From the NCBI GenBank assembly GCA_028564705.1, contig JAPXFQ010000494.1, forward strand, positions 2,294,001-2,358,000: a stretch of 64,000 nt of DNA. The letters are read 5' to 3'. This DNA is from Apricaphanius iberus (Eukaryota; Chordata; Actinopteri; Cyprinodontiformes; Aphaniidae). The translations under genes and the position numbers were made by a program. Shown one piece after another: positions 1-25,168 of the stretch. Below the pieces are notes generated by a model. That model was given only the letters and a program-made list of their open reading frames with translations. It ran no database searches and had not been told where the DNA came from. Position 1 is the stretch's first letter. Each line of letters begins with the position of its first letter.

Positions 1-103
1 TTTATATTAATCTTCGTCAGGATTCTGCATCATCATGAGTGGGCTGGTCACATTGGTCACGTGACTTGACAGGACCAGCAGCGATGGAGAAAAGCTAAGG
101 AAG
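1..103 (+). promoter_or_regulatory. wdr13: wdr13 promoter and likely first (non-coding) exon
   Basis: An inverted CCAAT box (ATTGG, 52-56) overlaps the palindrome GTCACGTGAC at 56-65, an E-box of the CLEAR/USF/TFE class. A good splice donor, AAG|GTGAGC, lies at 103/104. The matching 5' UTR acceptor is probably TTTCCAG ending at 4647, just upstream of the coding start. A short upstream reading frame (ATGGAGAAAAGCTAA, 84-98) lies in this exon. The donor and motifs are visible; the link to wdr13 is inferred from position and strand. Confidence 0.5.
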
Positions 104-1514
104 GTGAGCCTTTTCTACGTGTATTTCTCAATTTATCTTCGCTGTATTACTACGGTGAAACATGTACCAGTCGCATACCGTTGCCCCATGACACAGTCTA
201 CAATTCTGCGTCAAAGATTTGCTAATTAATTAGCTTTTCTGGCCGGGACAGTGCTAAAGTTGTAGTGGCTTCCTTGCTAGTTGCTAGCTGATACTAATTA
301 GCTTCGCTGCTGTCAAAATGCTCTTCTGTTGTGGCTGCTCCTGAAAAACAACAAAGCTATACGCTTTATCTTACTTTATTTGGCTTTTTAATTTGGCTTT
401 TCTTGTTTTGACATCAAATGGACACCGAAACATATGGCAATATAGCATCGTATTGTCCTGAATCATCACCTGATTCATCTGTCAGATTTTTTCTGAAGAC
501 TTTTATGACTAAATAAACTAACAAAATAAAGACAAAATAAATAGACTTTCAAATTATTTAATAACCATATATGCGATGTAAAGGATTAGGATTTTAAAAG
601 TTGAAATTCTGGGTTAATTTAATTTCCCTTTCTGATTCATAAAGTATGTTTGGTTTTAATATAATTAATTGATCAATCTTAAGTTTCATTGAAGTCTGTG
701 GAAAGTAGGACCTAAAATTGGGGGGAACATAGACAAAAAAAAATGTCACTGCAGTGAAACGTGCTATTGAAAATTTTCAATTTAAGATAATATGCTATTG
801 TCAAAGTTAAAACCAACATGTGTCCTAGCTTTGTCAATGATGAAAACATGAAATTGTGTATTTGTTTCTATATCATATCAATTAGAATTCTTGAAACTAC
901 AACCTGTAATGCCAAGTAGTTTTGCTTTTGAAGCAGGTCTGGTTGATTTGCATAACCACCTTTTTAAGGAACGTATTTCTTTATACAGTGCATTTATAAA
1001 TCAACAGAATTGCAATTAAATAATAGAAAAATTGATGCATAAGATAAATAGAAACATTGCTATCCAAATTCAAAATAAATACATGTTTAACAAATCAGGA
1101 AAGATACGTACCCTTGTTTAATTCTGGTGTTGGGATCACTTAGTCAACTGGTCTTTAATGACCTAAGGGGTATAGATTATTTTCCTCCCATAAACTAGTC
1201 ATAAAAAGACGCATTTGGTTTCAAGACCATTCAGAACCATATAAACCAATAAAGTGATTTTCAGCTCACAAATAGGGAGCCAGAGAAGCAAGGGTTGGAG
1301 TGATACAATCTGTTAGTCAGGATTCCAGCAGCAGCCCTGTTCATGAGCTACTGCCTTATTTTTATATTTAGTTTTTTTGTGAATTGTTTTTTTTGAAACG
1401 ATTGCAATAATTAAATCCATTAAAAATAAAAGCATGCTCAAATTTTTGTGTTCTGTCTAACAGGAAACCTTTTACTTTGACATTGTATTCAAGAATAGAC
1501 CTTATGTGGGGATT
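104..1514. other. wdr13 intron 1, first part: nothing recognised
   Basis: AT-rich sequence without coding potential, structural RNA or a repeat I can name. Confidence 0.5.
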
Positions 1515-2590
1515 TACATAGTGGTGGGCTGCAGCTCGTGCAGTTCTCTAGTGATGATGCGTTCAGGGGACGTTGAGAAATGTGCCAGAATACATCTAGG
1601 TTTCGGACACCGCCGCCCCCAACTGTCCATGCCACACGTGACAGTTGAAATGCAGGAAGAAAGGCTTGTTTTGAGAGTCTTTTTCATCATCATCAAGAGC
1701 CGTAAGTAGAATAAGCCATGCCACGGGGCGCACGTAGATGCGATCTTTCACTAGGATCCCGGCAGTCCAGATCCACCCGCCTGGCCCTGGCTACGTCTGT
1801 GTGATCTAACCTACAAGCCATGATGCCCGGGGGAGCTGAAGACACATGATTAGAAGTACTTGGCCAACAGATGGTACTTTGCCATCTTTTCTCCTCTTAC
1901 TACGCTCTTGCATGCCTGGTAGATAGTATCTAGTGAAAGATGACCAGAAGTGGTCAGCTAAGGCTTGGCTATGCCTCCAGTGCCTTCTTCCTAAAACTTA
2001 GGATCATAGATGGCTTGGGGAAGTGATGAGGAGGGAGATAGGTGTAATTGGGTCCAAGGAATCAGAAGACGAGTTCATGATACCTTCAACTTCCACCACT
2101 GCTGTCATCGATACAGGCTCTGGGACTTTCTGATCTTTCAGAACCACTCTCAAAGCAGTCTTAATAGAGTTCACTTCTCTTTCCCTCATTCCACCAAAGT
2201 GCAGAGCACTGGAAGTTGAACTGAAAGGATATCTGGTGCTCCGCAAGTTTGTCACTCGGTTGTGGTATCCATGGTAGCGAATGCTGCCCGTAGCTCCGTA
2301 GAAAACTGAACAGGATATGACGATACGTTACAAAACATAATCCAACTTACTTATAGATTCATAGAACGCACACAGGATGAGAGGAGTGGCATATCTCCGC
2401 TTCCTTTCAGCAGGTTGCAGCGTTACAGCACACAGAACGGCCCGGCTGCAACTCGTCCGGTTCTCTAGTGATGATGCGTTCACAGGACGCGCAGAAATGC
2501 TCAGAATACATCTAGGCTTTAAGATAGACTGATGGATAATTGTCTGTTTTACAATAAAAACAGAAATTTGTCTTTGACACAGCTTCATGA
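1515..2590 (-). mobile_element. BEL/Pao LTR retrotransposon remnant
   Basis: On the minus strand, around 2004-2255, the frame reads SALHFGGMREREVNSIKTAL and then VVEVEGIMNS and DPITPISLLI. This is the C-terminal integrase region typical of BEL/Pao elements. Roughly 85-bp similar blocks flank it at about 1525-1610 and 2437-2525, sharing TTCTCTAGTGATGATGCGTT and GAATACATCTAGG. They may be pieces of the LTRs. No intact ORF survives. The element lies in wdr13 intron 1, antisense to the gene. Confidence 0.6.
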
Positions 2591-3574
2591 AATAAAATGA
2601 AATAAAATAAAGAAAAATATAAAGAAAAGAAAAGAATATCGCTACGTTATTGCATGTGCTTTAGATTTGAGTCCATATCGCCAAGTCCTATATTTACATT
2701 TAGGTATGAGTTCATAGATACACCACCGTTCTTTCAATGCTCTTTTGCTTTTAGCTAAATTGAGTTGCTGGTCTCTAACGTTGCATTGTTGGGCTCAAAA
2801 ACAATGACTTCTTTGTTCCCCATCAACTCATCGATATTACGGGTGCATTTGCTTAGTTTTTTTTAAGGGACTGTGATCATATGCTGACAGAGGTGGAGTA
2901 TTATCCACAAACTGAGAGAGATGTAATACTCCATAATCAGATCCAAAAGCTGAGCTTTTGAGGAATCTCAACTGTGGTCTTTATGTATATTATGATCTCT
3001 CTTTATCGCTCAGATTTATAAATGAAAAATGATACCAACCATACCAAATCTGAATATATTAAGGCCTGTATCAAACTTTAGAGCCCACTTTAGCTTGTTC
3101 ACTAAGTACGGCTGCTGGCAGGAGCTGTCAGAGTGAAGCATACAATGCTGACCCAGAGGAAGTGGCTCCAAGAAGAGGAGTTTGGAAGATGAACCGAATA
3201 GTAATCTTTTGCAAACGCTGTTGCGAATAACCAGTAAGGGTAGTGTAAAGCGCCATTCGACCGGCTGAAGGTACGTTGTGTTAACGTCGGCAAAACCAGT
3301 GGCAATCAAAGTAACAATAGCAGTAAATATGGTCTTACGTACCATCTATAATACTGCTGAAATCTTTTTTTTTCATTGTCATCTTAATATTAACCAGGTA
3401 TGATCTCCATGTTTGTTTTGTTTCTACTCTACAAATCCAACAGTCTATCTGGTCTGAGTTCTTGTAACTATATTTTCACCCTTATAGAGTAACAAAAATG
3501 TCAATTTTGACTAGAATCGTAATCATTTTGATTCTAGAGGGGAGGGATGGGAATGTGGTTTATGCTGGGTCATT

Positions 3575-3640
3575 TTAATCTGTAAAGCACTTTGAGATGC
3601 ATTTTTGAATGAAAAGCACTTTATAAATAAATATGATGGA
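3575..3640 (+). repeat. LINE/SINE-type 3' tail fragment
   Basis: TGTAAAGCACTTTGAGATGC followed by GAATGAAAAGCACTTTATAA resembles the 3' tail shared by fish L2-like LINEs and their SINEs. It ends in a TAAATAAAT run. Confidence 0.4.
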
Positions 3641-3814
3641 TTGATTTAACTGTCTGGAAAAACAACATGATACAGTCAATACGACAGTAAAATGGGCTTT
3701 TTAAAGCCAAGCTAGGACATTATTTTCTTATAAGATTATGTAGGTAAGAGCAGTCTTAATTCAGTCAAATTCCATAAAAAAAAAAAAAGCGTGATATGAA
3801 TATTTTGCCATACC

Positions 3815-4320
3815 GCCCAGCCCTAACTTCTCCACTTCGGGAACAAGTGGAACATTATCGTTTACGGTTTCCGGTACAGATGTTCTGATACCACTTTTTT
3901 CTGTCCGATAGTGATTTCGATACTTGGGCTTTAGATATCTGCTGATACTGAGTGCTGATCTGACTGAGTCAGTTGCTGCACGTATCCTTTAAAGAACCAA
4001 ACTCTACTTGCTCTTTCACGTGATGCTTAGCCCAATGCTTTACAAGCTTGCTGCTGTTAAATTTAGCACAATTTTGGACCACCTCCGGAAACTTAAGTCC
4101 TGCATAATAGGCAATAGGATTTGCATTCTAGCACGTGAAACAACCATCATGCAAGATGTTATCACTGCCTGTGTCAGTATGTGGTAGGGTTGGGCAGGGA
4201 AAAAATGTCATTGTATTGGATTGTGTTTAGACAGAAGAATTTGCCAATAAGATGCCTTTTTCGTTTGCAGTATCAGCGAGTATTTTTGACACTGGTATTG
4301 GTGTTGGCCCAACCCTAGTT
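3815..4320. mobile_element. hAT-like MITE fragments
   Basis: A CCGCCCAGCCCTAAC end lies at about 3825. A small unit with inverted ends, AGGGTTGGGCAG (about 4185) and TGGCCCAACCCTAG (about 4305), lies at 4180-4320. Such GGGTTGGGC ends are common in fish non-autonomous hAT elements. Confidence 0.4.
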
Positions 4321-4647
4321 TCCTGAAAGGCCGACTCCTTGTGGATGATACACCCATTTGATTTAATATCTCTGCTGCTTCTCCCGGTTTCATCACTGTG
4401 TAGACAGGGCTCAGTTGCATCACTGTTTGCTATTTGAAGCTTTATTTCAACTGTATTGTGCTGTGGTGTGCGGTCACAGCATGTAGAGTAATCAAGAGTT
4501 GAATGATTAGACTCAATTTTTCATAACATTAAGGGTTAGCTGGGGTGATATTTTCCTTATGGTACATCCATTTTAGCACAACTATGTATCCAAGGGGAAT
4601 CTGTTTAACTGTAGGCATTATGTTTTGTTTCGTTACCTTTTTTCCAG

Positions 4648-4694
4648 GACTCTGCCCTGGCAGTGGCTTCCTCTCTACCCAGAGTGCTTGTGGA
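4648..4694 (+). other. wdr13: wdr13 5' UTR segment of the first coding exon
   Basis: A pyrimidine tract and acceptor (TTTTTTCCAG, ending 4647) precede 47 nt of leader running directly into the ATG at 4695. The preceding intron would be about 4.5 kb, from the donor at 104. Confidence 0.55.
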
Positions 4695-15288
<10,594 letters not shown>

Positions 15289-15312
15289 ATAACCGAATAA
15301 GCTTCCATCCAC

Positions 15313-15376
<64 letters not shown>

Positions 15377-15970
15377 AAGGCCTGCTGCTCTTTAACCGTC
15401 CAATTCCAAATTGTACATTTTCACTGGAATGTATTGAACATCTAATGTAGTGAATCTTAAGTGCAATCAAATAGAACATCTTGTGTAGGTGATGGGGATG
15501 TCTTAGAAATTCATTGGGTGGGAAGGTGGGAGGGGGTGCATGTCAGTCCTCCTACAGCTGTAGCTGGGAACTGGCTTTTAGGTAAGGAAAAGCTCTACTA
15601 CCATGCATGTGTCATGGCTCACCTCCAGCTATCCTGGCTGTGACTGAAGTTGTGAGGAGGGCGCAGCGTAATCTCACTGAAAAAAGCAACACTTTGTATC
15701 ACACTGATGTTCCCTCCAGCGTAGCTCTAGTTCACTATTTATGTAACTGTTATTCAAGCAGTGTAATCAAGTGTTGTTTGCTCTCAGTCGCCTGTACGCC
15801 TTTGAGACCATGTGCATGAAACCTAAATCAGAACCAGATCGTTCATCACAAAATGTAGGTGTGTTTATTAGAGTGTTTGTACCTATTTGTATGTTTGTGG
15901 TCTGTTTAAGCTGGTTGTTGATTCAGATAATTTATTTAACACAATAAATGGCTGCATTGTGACTTTGTGA
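15289..15970 (+). other. wdr13: wdr13 3' UTR with CA/TA microsatellite
   Basis: This stretch follows the TGA. It holds a compound (CA)n(TA)n microsatellite at 15311-15374 and an AATAAA at 15943-15948. The assigned end is an inference from the signal. Confidence 0.6.
15943..15948 (+). terminator. wdr13: Polyadenylation signal of wdr13
   Basis: Canonical AATAAA on the coding strand, 655 nt after the stop codon. A second A-rich AATAAAAA run follows near 15980. Confidence 0.55.
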
Positions 15971-16089
15971 AGTGTTTTAAATAATAAAAAAAATTTGATA
16001 CGTTTTTAGCATAAGATAATATATTTTAAATTGCAGGTGCCAAAAAACGATCACTTATTTAGAAATGGAAATGTTTTATGTTTTGAGAT

Positions 16090-16830
16090 GCTTCGATAGA
16101 GTCCCCATCAGCCTGGGAGGTAATCCCAAGACATCCCCTGGCAAATCAAGGAACTGTCCCTCCATTATTTACTAGATCACTTCTCGGTGGAACGTGCCCG
16201 TAGCACCTCAACAAGGAGGCGTCCAGGAGTCATGCTAACTAGAGCCACCTCAGCCTGCTCCTCTCGATGTCAAGGAGCGGTTTCTCTACTCTAAGCCTCC
16301 CGGAGGACCAAAGCTCTCACCTTATCTTTAAGGGAGAGCCCAGACACCCATGTATCCAAGATCGTGTTCACAGACAGAAGCTGCACTAATTTGCCTTTTG
16401 ATCTCCCGCTCCATTTTTCCCTCATGCGTGAACAAGATCCAGAGATACTTTAACTCCTCCACTTGGGGCAGGACCTCGTCTCCCATCCCATCCTTTGCCG
16501 GGTCAAGACCACGGTCTCATATTTGGAGGTGCTGATTTTCTTTCACACATGGGTGCAAACCGCTCCAGTGAAAGATGGAGATGTTCATGTTCTGATGGAG
16601 CCAACAGGACCACATCATCTGCAAAAAGCAGAGACCTGATCCTGAGGCCACTGAAACTGACCCCCTGAACACGTTAACTGTGCTTAGAAATTTCATCCAT
16701 AAAGGTTATGAAGTGAATCTGTGACAAAGGACAACCATAGCATAGTCCAACTCTCTCAAAACGGGTCCGAATTATTGCCATCAGTGTGGACCAAGCTCTG
16801 ACACACTCTACTAACTAAAAACCTTTTTTG
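16090..16830 (-). mobile_element. LINE reverse-transcriptase fragment
   Basis: Read on the minus strand, the segment follows the common fish non-LTR retrotransposon 3' coding region: cues for leading residues near 16600, a TTCACGCATGAGGGAAAAAT block and a GAGAGGAGCAGGCTGAGGTG block. It is broken by indels, with no open frame. Family (RTE- or Rex-type) was not resolved. Confidence 0.6.
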
Positions 16831-16929
16831 TAGGGTGTAAATGGAGGGTATAATCCCTGTTCTTTGTGCGCGTTTGGGATCATTAGTGTATGCATCTGTG
16901 TCCAAGTGTCAGTTATTAACATGTTAATT

Positions 16930-17290
16930 TGAGAAGATCTAGACCTATTTGAAGGTAACCCCACTGCCGCCATTGTTACACCCACTTTTTACAGTGCACC
17001 AATCCCATTGTTAGCAAAGCAGACCCTCTGCATGATGCTTCCAACGCCATGCTTGGTACAGTGTTTACTAGACCTGGAAGCCTCAAATTGACTCACCGTC
17101 CCTTGCGTTGACTAACCAAATCTTAACCATAAAGTGTAGAACATTGTCTATGTGGGCTGCTGCAAATTTCAGCTGAGCTTAATCTTTTCTTTTGTTTCTC
17201 TCTCCTAGCTTATATTTATCGTAAACTGGGCTCACCATGGACAGTGACTTAGCAGGTTTCCGGTTAATGGTCATTTGATTCTTGGTCAGT
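16930..17290 (-). mobile_element. Degraded Tc1-like fragment, third family
   Basis: GCAAAGCAGACCCTCTGCAT and GCCATGCTTGGTACAG (about 17017-17062), then TGTGGGCTGCTGCAAATTTC (about 17152), match the antisense of a fish Tc1 transposase core. It may be the same family as the fragment at 12335-12790. Confidence 0.45.
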
Positions 17291-18330
17291 TCTGGGCTGC
17301 TCCTTATGCTTCAAACTAACTTCCTGTTACGAGCTGGATTTGGGTCAAATGATTGAAATTAGTTGTTTCTACAGGACTAGATAATCCAAAAGATAAATCA
17401 GTGCTGATTTTAGAATCAAGAAAACAAGTTAGCATTAAGCTAACATTGCAGTTGGTTGTCCTGTTTATTTTACTCATTTTAATATATGTATTACAGATAT
17501 AAGCCTTTGAGTGCTTTCTCACAGAAAGAGTGCTTCTTTTTTTTTAGCTGTTGCATAGTTTTAGTTGGCATGGATACATGACCGTAACTCCTGTATAGAT
17601 TCCTCTATGGCAAGCACAGGTGTCTGCAAACTGCAGCTCTATCCCCCCATGTGGCTCTTTAGTGCCTCCACATTTGCTTTTAATAACTTTGACCAAAAAT
17701 TATAAACAAGCAAACAACAAAAGTTTGATGTAGAAATTCCATAAGCAAACAGCATTACATGGAATAGGTTTGACTTCTTCCCCACTTTTATGTCATTATG
17801 TGGCAAATTATGGGCTGTATTTTAAAACCTTTTTAAGGAATAAAGGAAACATTTAATTGGCTACATTTAGTGCAATAAAGTATAAATACAATTAGGCGTT
17901 CCTATCTTTAGTTTTTTTTACTTGTAGTAAAACCTACTGTATAAACAGAAAATAAGTCTAGTCTTCAATTTCACAAGATGTTACTTGGAACATATTAATA
18001 AACTGACACCAGTTTTGACATTGAGGTAAATCCAGAAACGTGCTAATCTGTTTTAACCATTTAAAAACAGATTTGGGTTTTAATTGGAATAGTTATCCTG
18101 TGAACTTTGCACATTTCAACTGTTTAGCTGCTATTATAAGGTGAAGTTGAAATATTTTATCATTCACCTTTTGCAACACAGTGAAACAGACCCAACCATG
18201 ATGCTGGCACTATCCTTTTGACAGTTCCTACTCTGTTGTGTTTGAAACTCTGACACTCAACATTTTCAAATGTACTTTTTGTCATTGTAATTTGAATTAC
18301 CAATGTTCTTAAGAGATATTTCAAAGAACT
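17290..18330. other. Intergenic, nothing recognised
   Basis: AT-rich DNA with no credible ORF. A short Tc1-like phrase (ACCCAACCATGATGCTGGCA, about 18193) is the only hint of a repeat. Confidence 0.5.
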
Positions 18331-19340
18331 TTATTGGTACTTTCCTGGATACTACTGGGTATTTTCAGGACTTGGACTTAGGAGATGTGGTAAAAAAGGG
18401 AGTGCACACTTAAATGAGTACGTTTTTGGGACGTGATTGTAAACTTTCATAGAACAAAGTTTCGTGAAGGTATCCAGTTATTTCCAGGAAAGTAGCAGGG
18501 AAGGACCTGTTAAATTCCTAAAAGGTATCATACCATCTAATCAGGGTTTGGGTTTAATAGCATGTCTGTTTTGAGTACTTTTGTAATTTTTATGTTTCGA
18601 TAAAGTTGTAGTTCACTTACTACTTCCTAATAAGCCCCCTCATAGTATGTCCAGTTCCCTGAGATTACTTGATGAGCCTTGGGGAAATTTTAATAAGTCA
18701 CCTTATAATACAGCCTGCTACCAAGTGAATACTAACCTGTAAACTTTTATTGGAAGTACCTAGTATGTTCCAAGAAATGTCCTGATAAGGTCTGGAAAAT
18801 CTAAGGGGAAGTGTGCGTTGTAATATGTTGCACCACCAAAAAAAGACAATAATTCATGACTGCACTTCTTAAGGGAGTTTAACAAGAGTTGGAAATCATG
18901 GGGATCGGGCCAAAACAAGTTATTTGTGTTTGTATTTCAATATTTTATATCTACTTGAGCCATGAAAGCGATACATTGGTCTTACATTGTTATAATTATA
19001 ATAATAATGTATTAATGATATTCCAAGCATTATTCATGCATTTCAGCAGCCAAAATGTTTTCAGGATAAAAAAAAAGTACACAAATAAGATTTAAAAATA
19101 TATATTTTAAGCCCCTTAAATACTTAGTGCACATTGATGAATGAAAACTGCAACATTTAATTATTTATAATGACTATATAACGTAACGTGTTCATTATTA
19201 TTTTATACTCTGAGTCTGAGTTCCAAGCAGTCATGGTCAGTTTCATTTTTAAATTTTATGATGAAACTGACATTTCTTTGAAAGCTTGTTGGAATAATAC
19301 CAGAAAAATGATACCAGAAAATCCTGGAAAATTTTCTGCA
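18330..19340. repeat. Unclassified repeat-like stretch with CCAGGAAAGTA-type motifs
   Basis: Variants of a short motif recur on both strands: TACTTTCCTGGATAC (about 18340), TATTTCCAGGAAAGTAG (about 18479) and CCAAGAAATGTCC (about 18770), with CCAGAAAATCCTGG near 19313. It could be a decayed MITE. No protein is encoded. Confidence 0.35.
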
Positions 19341-20930
19341 AAGTGTTATATTCAAGTGAACTGGTGGGTTTGCGTTTGAGCTGCACCACTGTCAGAGTTC
19401 ACAGTTATCCCCTAAAATCCCGGTGAGGGTTACTTGACATGCAGGTATGTGGGAGGGAAAGCATGATGAAGGTCTACTGCACTGCATGGGTGGAGCTCTT
19501 TTCAAAAAGGCAGTATGCATGAAAGGAAAACCTAGCCAAGGCAACAAACATTTCTCTGTGCACTTCTGCCCCTTTTTAAATATACAGCAGGTGTGTTTTC
19601 CTTAATGGGTAGATGGCCTTTTGCTGTGATGTACGTTGGAGGGGAAAAAGGAACCAGACTAAAAATAAGCTCTCAGAGATTAGGCTTCAAACTCGGTTCT
19701 GAGGAGACAAACATGATGCAACCTGTCAAACCTGGAATAATTTGAAGAGGATGCTCATAATGGGAACATCTCTGACATACACAACCTCAGTGCTCCGAGA
19801 CAGACAATTTAAATTAACTTGCATTCATATTTGAAATATGAGATAATTATTTTTAGAGTAATTATACAATCATCCACTGTCTGGATTTCAATCAGGCCCT
19901 AATTAGGAGAAAGGCACATTATATTCTTTCATCATATCCATTTTATCTTAACATAGGATAATTATTCAGCATGGCATCTTACATAAGGTTTGTGGAATGC
20001 ATGGAATTATTTTATGTTTGTTTTTTCTTGAAGTGGAAGAGGCATTTAGAACATTTAGTATCATATATCTGTCTGTGTCACATTTAATGAGGCTCTTTTT
20101 GTTCAGAGGAGGTGAAAGGATTATTTTTAATCAAGCAAAACATTTAGGAGCTACACAAAGGCAAACACATTTTTGATGCACATCTCATTAAAGTCAGATT
20201 TTTGTGTCTGCAGAGCAGATATAAGAATTTAGACCATTCTGTTTCCATTTAAGCCTTTATGGAAGTTATAAACCAGGAGTTTTTTAAGACTGCATTTGTA
20301 CAATAAACTTTTTGGAGACATTATCTGTCTCTATGAGCTCACTAAAAACTGGAGTATCAAGTGACACCTCACCTAATGCTTTTCTCTTTTCATAGCCAGC
20401 TGAGGTATTTGATTATGTCACATCTTGGCTTTTACATGTTTAAAAATAAATTTAAATTAAACATTTTAATCTTAACATTTATTTTTTGTGCTTTCATTCA
20501 ATTTCTTATTGTATTATATGTATTAAAGCCTAATGTTTCACAATATTTTCATTCTCATGTTTTTACTAATTGGATTTCTCTATTTTTCCCTTCGGCTTCT
20601 TATGTAATGCAATGACAAAACAAATGTTTCCCTCTTTGCAAAAGGAATTTACCACTTAAAAGTTTTCTTTGGTTGCAGACCTACTTTAAGACTGAATTTG
20701 TCTTTTAGTCAATCATATTATCCTCCTGTAATCTTGCAAAAACATCACAATCTCACACATTTTTTACTGCCTGAAAGTGTCATTTAACTAGATCCCTGTT
20801 TAAAGAGGATGCTCTGTTCATTTAATGTACAAAAGTCAAAATTCAATAATGCACGATACTTTTTCATGTTTGCACATTTATAAGTCTCCCTACACATATC
20901 TGAAACCTACAGTAGCTTTCCATGTGACAT
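19340..20930. other. Intergenic, nothing recognised
   Basis: No gene, RNA or named repeat seen; AT-rich with short chance ORFs only. Confidence 0.5.
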
Positions 20931-21690
20931 TTACTGCCTTCAATATATTTTATTAGAATTATATCTGACAGATCAACAGAAAGTAGTGCATAATCATGAA
21001 ATAAAAGGAAAATGATACGGGGTTCATGAAGGTTTTTGAATGATCTGTACTAAGAAACAAGAAATTACGACATCAATTTCAGTTTGGGCCCCTTTACTCT
21101 GATTCCCCTATATGCATTCCAGTGCAACCAATTGTTTCAAAAGAAACTTAATTAATCCATCTGTTCTGTAAAGGCCCCTGAGTTTTGTTAGAAAACATAA
21201 CTGAACACACAACTTGAAGAAGATCCAGGAATACAGCAAACAAATTGGAGATACAGTTGTGGGGATGTTTAAAGCAGAATCGGGTAAAGCAATATTCCAA
21301 GATCATCTGAACATGGAAAGTGTATGGCACAGCTATAAACCTACCACCGCGTGACTGACAACTGACAGGCCATGTAAATGCCAAACTTGGAACGTGGAAG
21401 GTATTCTGGTTCAGAGGCCAAAACAGAATTTTTCTGGTGTACATGGAGTATTCTTTGTCAGGAAATAGCACACACACACTGTCAATTGTCATTTGATAAA
21501 CATGGTGATGGCAGCGTGATGTAATGGGAATGTTTTCCCAGCTGGGGTGCTCAAACTGACAGTATCCTAAATGTTTTAGTGCTTTCCCTGGTTCAAAACA
21601 CCTGAATAAAAATGATGGTGTCTGCAGAACTTAGCCATGCTGAGGAGGCTGTTGGACCATTTGAATCAGATGTGTTCTAGCAGAGACCTA

Positions 21691-23297
<1,607 letters not shown>

Positions 23298-23508
23298 TAT
23301 CTAAAACTGCCAGGACACTTGAGGCCTGGAGTTGGGCAGCCCTGCTGGTCAGAGATGATGCGAAGATGGATGGAGCTAAAAACAAGGCAAACCTGGAAAA
23401 CAACCTGTTTGAAACTTCAGAAGATGTAACACTGAAGCAAAGGTTCACCTTCTAGCTGAACAACAACCGTGAAGATACACCCTGGCCTACAACTGGAATG
23501 GTTTAGAT

Positions 23509-23707
23509 CCAACTCCAACTCCACTACTGTCCTGGAGGTTTTAAATGCATCCCTGTTCTAACAAACCTGAATCAAATGACGGGTTCAACAGGCCTTTGCC
23601 AAACTTGATTGTATGCTGAAGAGGTTATTTAACCATCTGATTCAGGTGTGTTGAGCAAAATAAAGTGCAGGACAGATGCTCCCATAGGTTGGAGTTGGAG
23701 ACCCCTG
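23509..23707. mobile_element. hAT-like MITE with 8-bp target duplication
   Basis: 199 bp flanked by perfect GTTTAGAT copies at 23501-23508 and 23708-23715. The right end reads GTTGGAGTTGGAGACCCCTG; the left begins CCAACTCCAACTCC, apparently missing its first bases. It splits the outer Tc1 coding region at a spot where joining the flanks restores Tc1 similarity. Confidence 0.75.
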
Positions 23708-24265
23708 GTTTAGATCAAAGTATATTCTTGTGTTGGAATGGCCCAGTCAAATTTCTGACCTGAATCAAACTAAGAATCATGTTGTGTCGTCAAAAACGAC
23801 AAATAATGTTCACAGACGCTTTTCATACAAACTGACTTTTGACAGTTTGAGCTATATTTTGACCAAGTTGGTAGAGACATACCTGCTGTCATCGATTCGA
23901 CAAAGTACTGACATTGGAGAACTACTTTTTACATATTTGGTTAATGGTAAAAACAATAAAAACAATATATGTATTTAATTTCTTAGTCATGCACTATTAT
24001 GTGTTGATCTATCACATAAAATCAGAATAAAATACATCAAAGTTTGTGGTTTTAATGTGACTAAATGGGAAAAATGTTCAATGCACTGGAAACCAACAGG
24101 TTAATTTAAATCAAACATTCGGAGTTGGTTAGAGCTCAGTTTAGAATCATTTCTATAAAACACAGGAAGTGATTTGCACCAGACGTACAGCTCCCCCCAG
24201 ACGCGATCCCCAGTAATGTCTCGGTCCAGGCAGATCATGACTCAGAATGCATCAAAAGTAGAGTC

Positions 24266-24271
24266 TTTATT
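24266..24271 (-). terminator. gpr173: Polyadenylation signal candidate of gpr173
   Basis: AATAAA on the minus strand (TTTATT on plus), 1.78 kb past the stop. It lies just before the transposon cluster that ends near 24085. Confidence 0.45.
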
Positions 24272-25168
24272 GATGAGTGGGCCAAAAGAACCACCTCAGT
24301 TAAACTTTACAGTTACAGAATATCATCTCGCAAAAGAGTGCCAGACGTAAAAATTATGGACCTCACTTTGCCTTTTCCATATCAACATCTGTACAAGTTG
24401 TAATACCCGGTCTGGAATCTATGAAATGCAATGGAATGCATGCTAGAACAGTAGGCTGCGCAAGTGTCCACATTTAGAAGATTGACTGCACGTTGATATC
24501 TCTATGCCTAACGCACTGAAGGTCAGACATTTGCATTACATGAATCTCAATTTGGAGAAAAAAATTCAGTGCAGACTAAGCCGGGATCCACACACCTGCG
24601 TGATTTTGCTTAGATTTTTCAAACGTATCGAGATCCAGACACTCAAATGATGACATTTATATTGAGCGGAAATATAAGAGGGTTGGGTAACATTCAAGTT
24701 TCCTTCATGGTGTGTCTTCTTTTGCTTTGTGTTCTGGTGAAAGCATACAGTAACAGTACAGTACTTTAAAACATTCCCAAGACCATCGTTTGCAAATAAA
24801 TATACATTTGCTAATTTTTTTTAAAACTGATGTAATACACATACATCTTTCAAGTCAATCCTATGCCCTGTTTGTAATATACAAGTGTTGAAATTGATTT
24901 GCCCTGCCCCCCTTTTTAATCTTAAACCCCAATATTTCACATTTTTTGCACATTAGCATAAACAAAATCATACCACATTTTCAGTTGCAGAAATCCATTT
25001 AAAGGATAAATTTCCATGTGATGGCGGCTGAATTTTGCAGCATTTTGAGACAGCAAAGTGTGGCTGCTTTCATTTTGACTTAGTATTACTGAAACCTATT
25101 CATCATTACTCCTGCCAGTCTCGTTCTTGCCTCTCTCTCCCATCCAGCCTCGCTACCTTTTGGTCTCA

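Noticed and set aside
3016..3345. A 109-codon open frame on the minus strand
   Set aside because: No recognisable domain, sits in wdr13 intron 1 between repeat fragments, and has no supporting splice or conservation signal; it may be chance or transposon debris.
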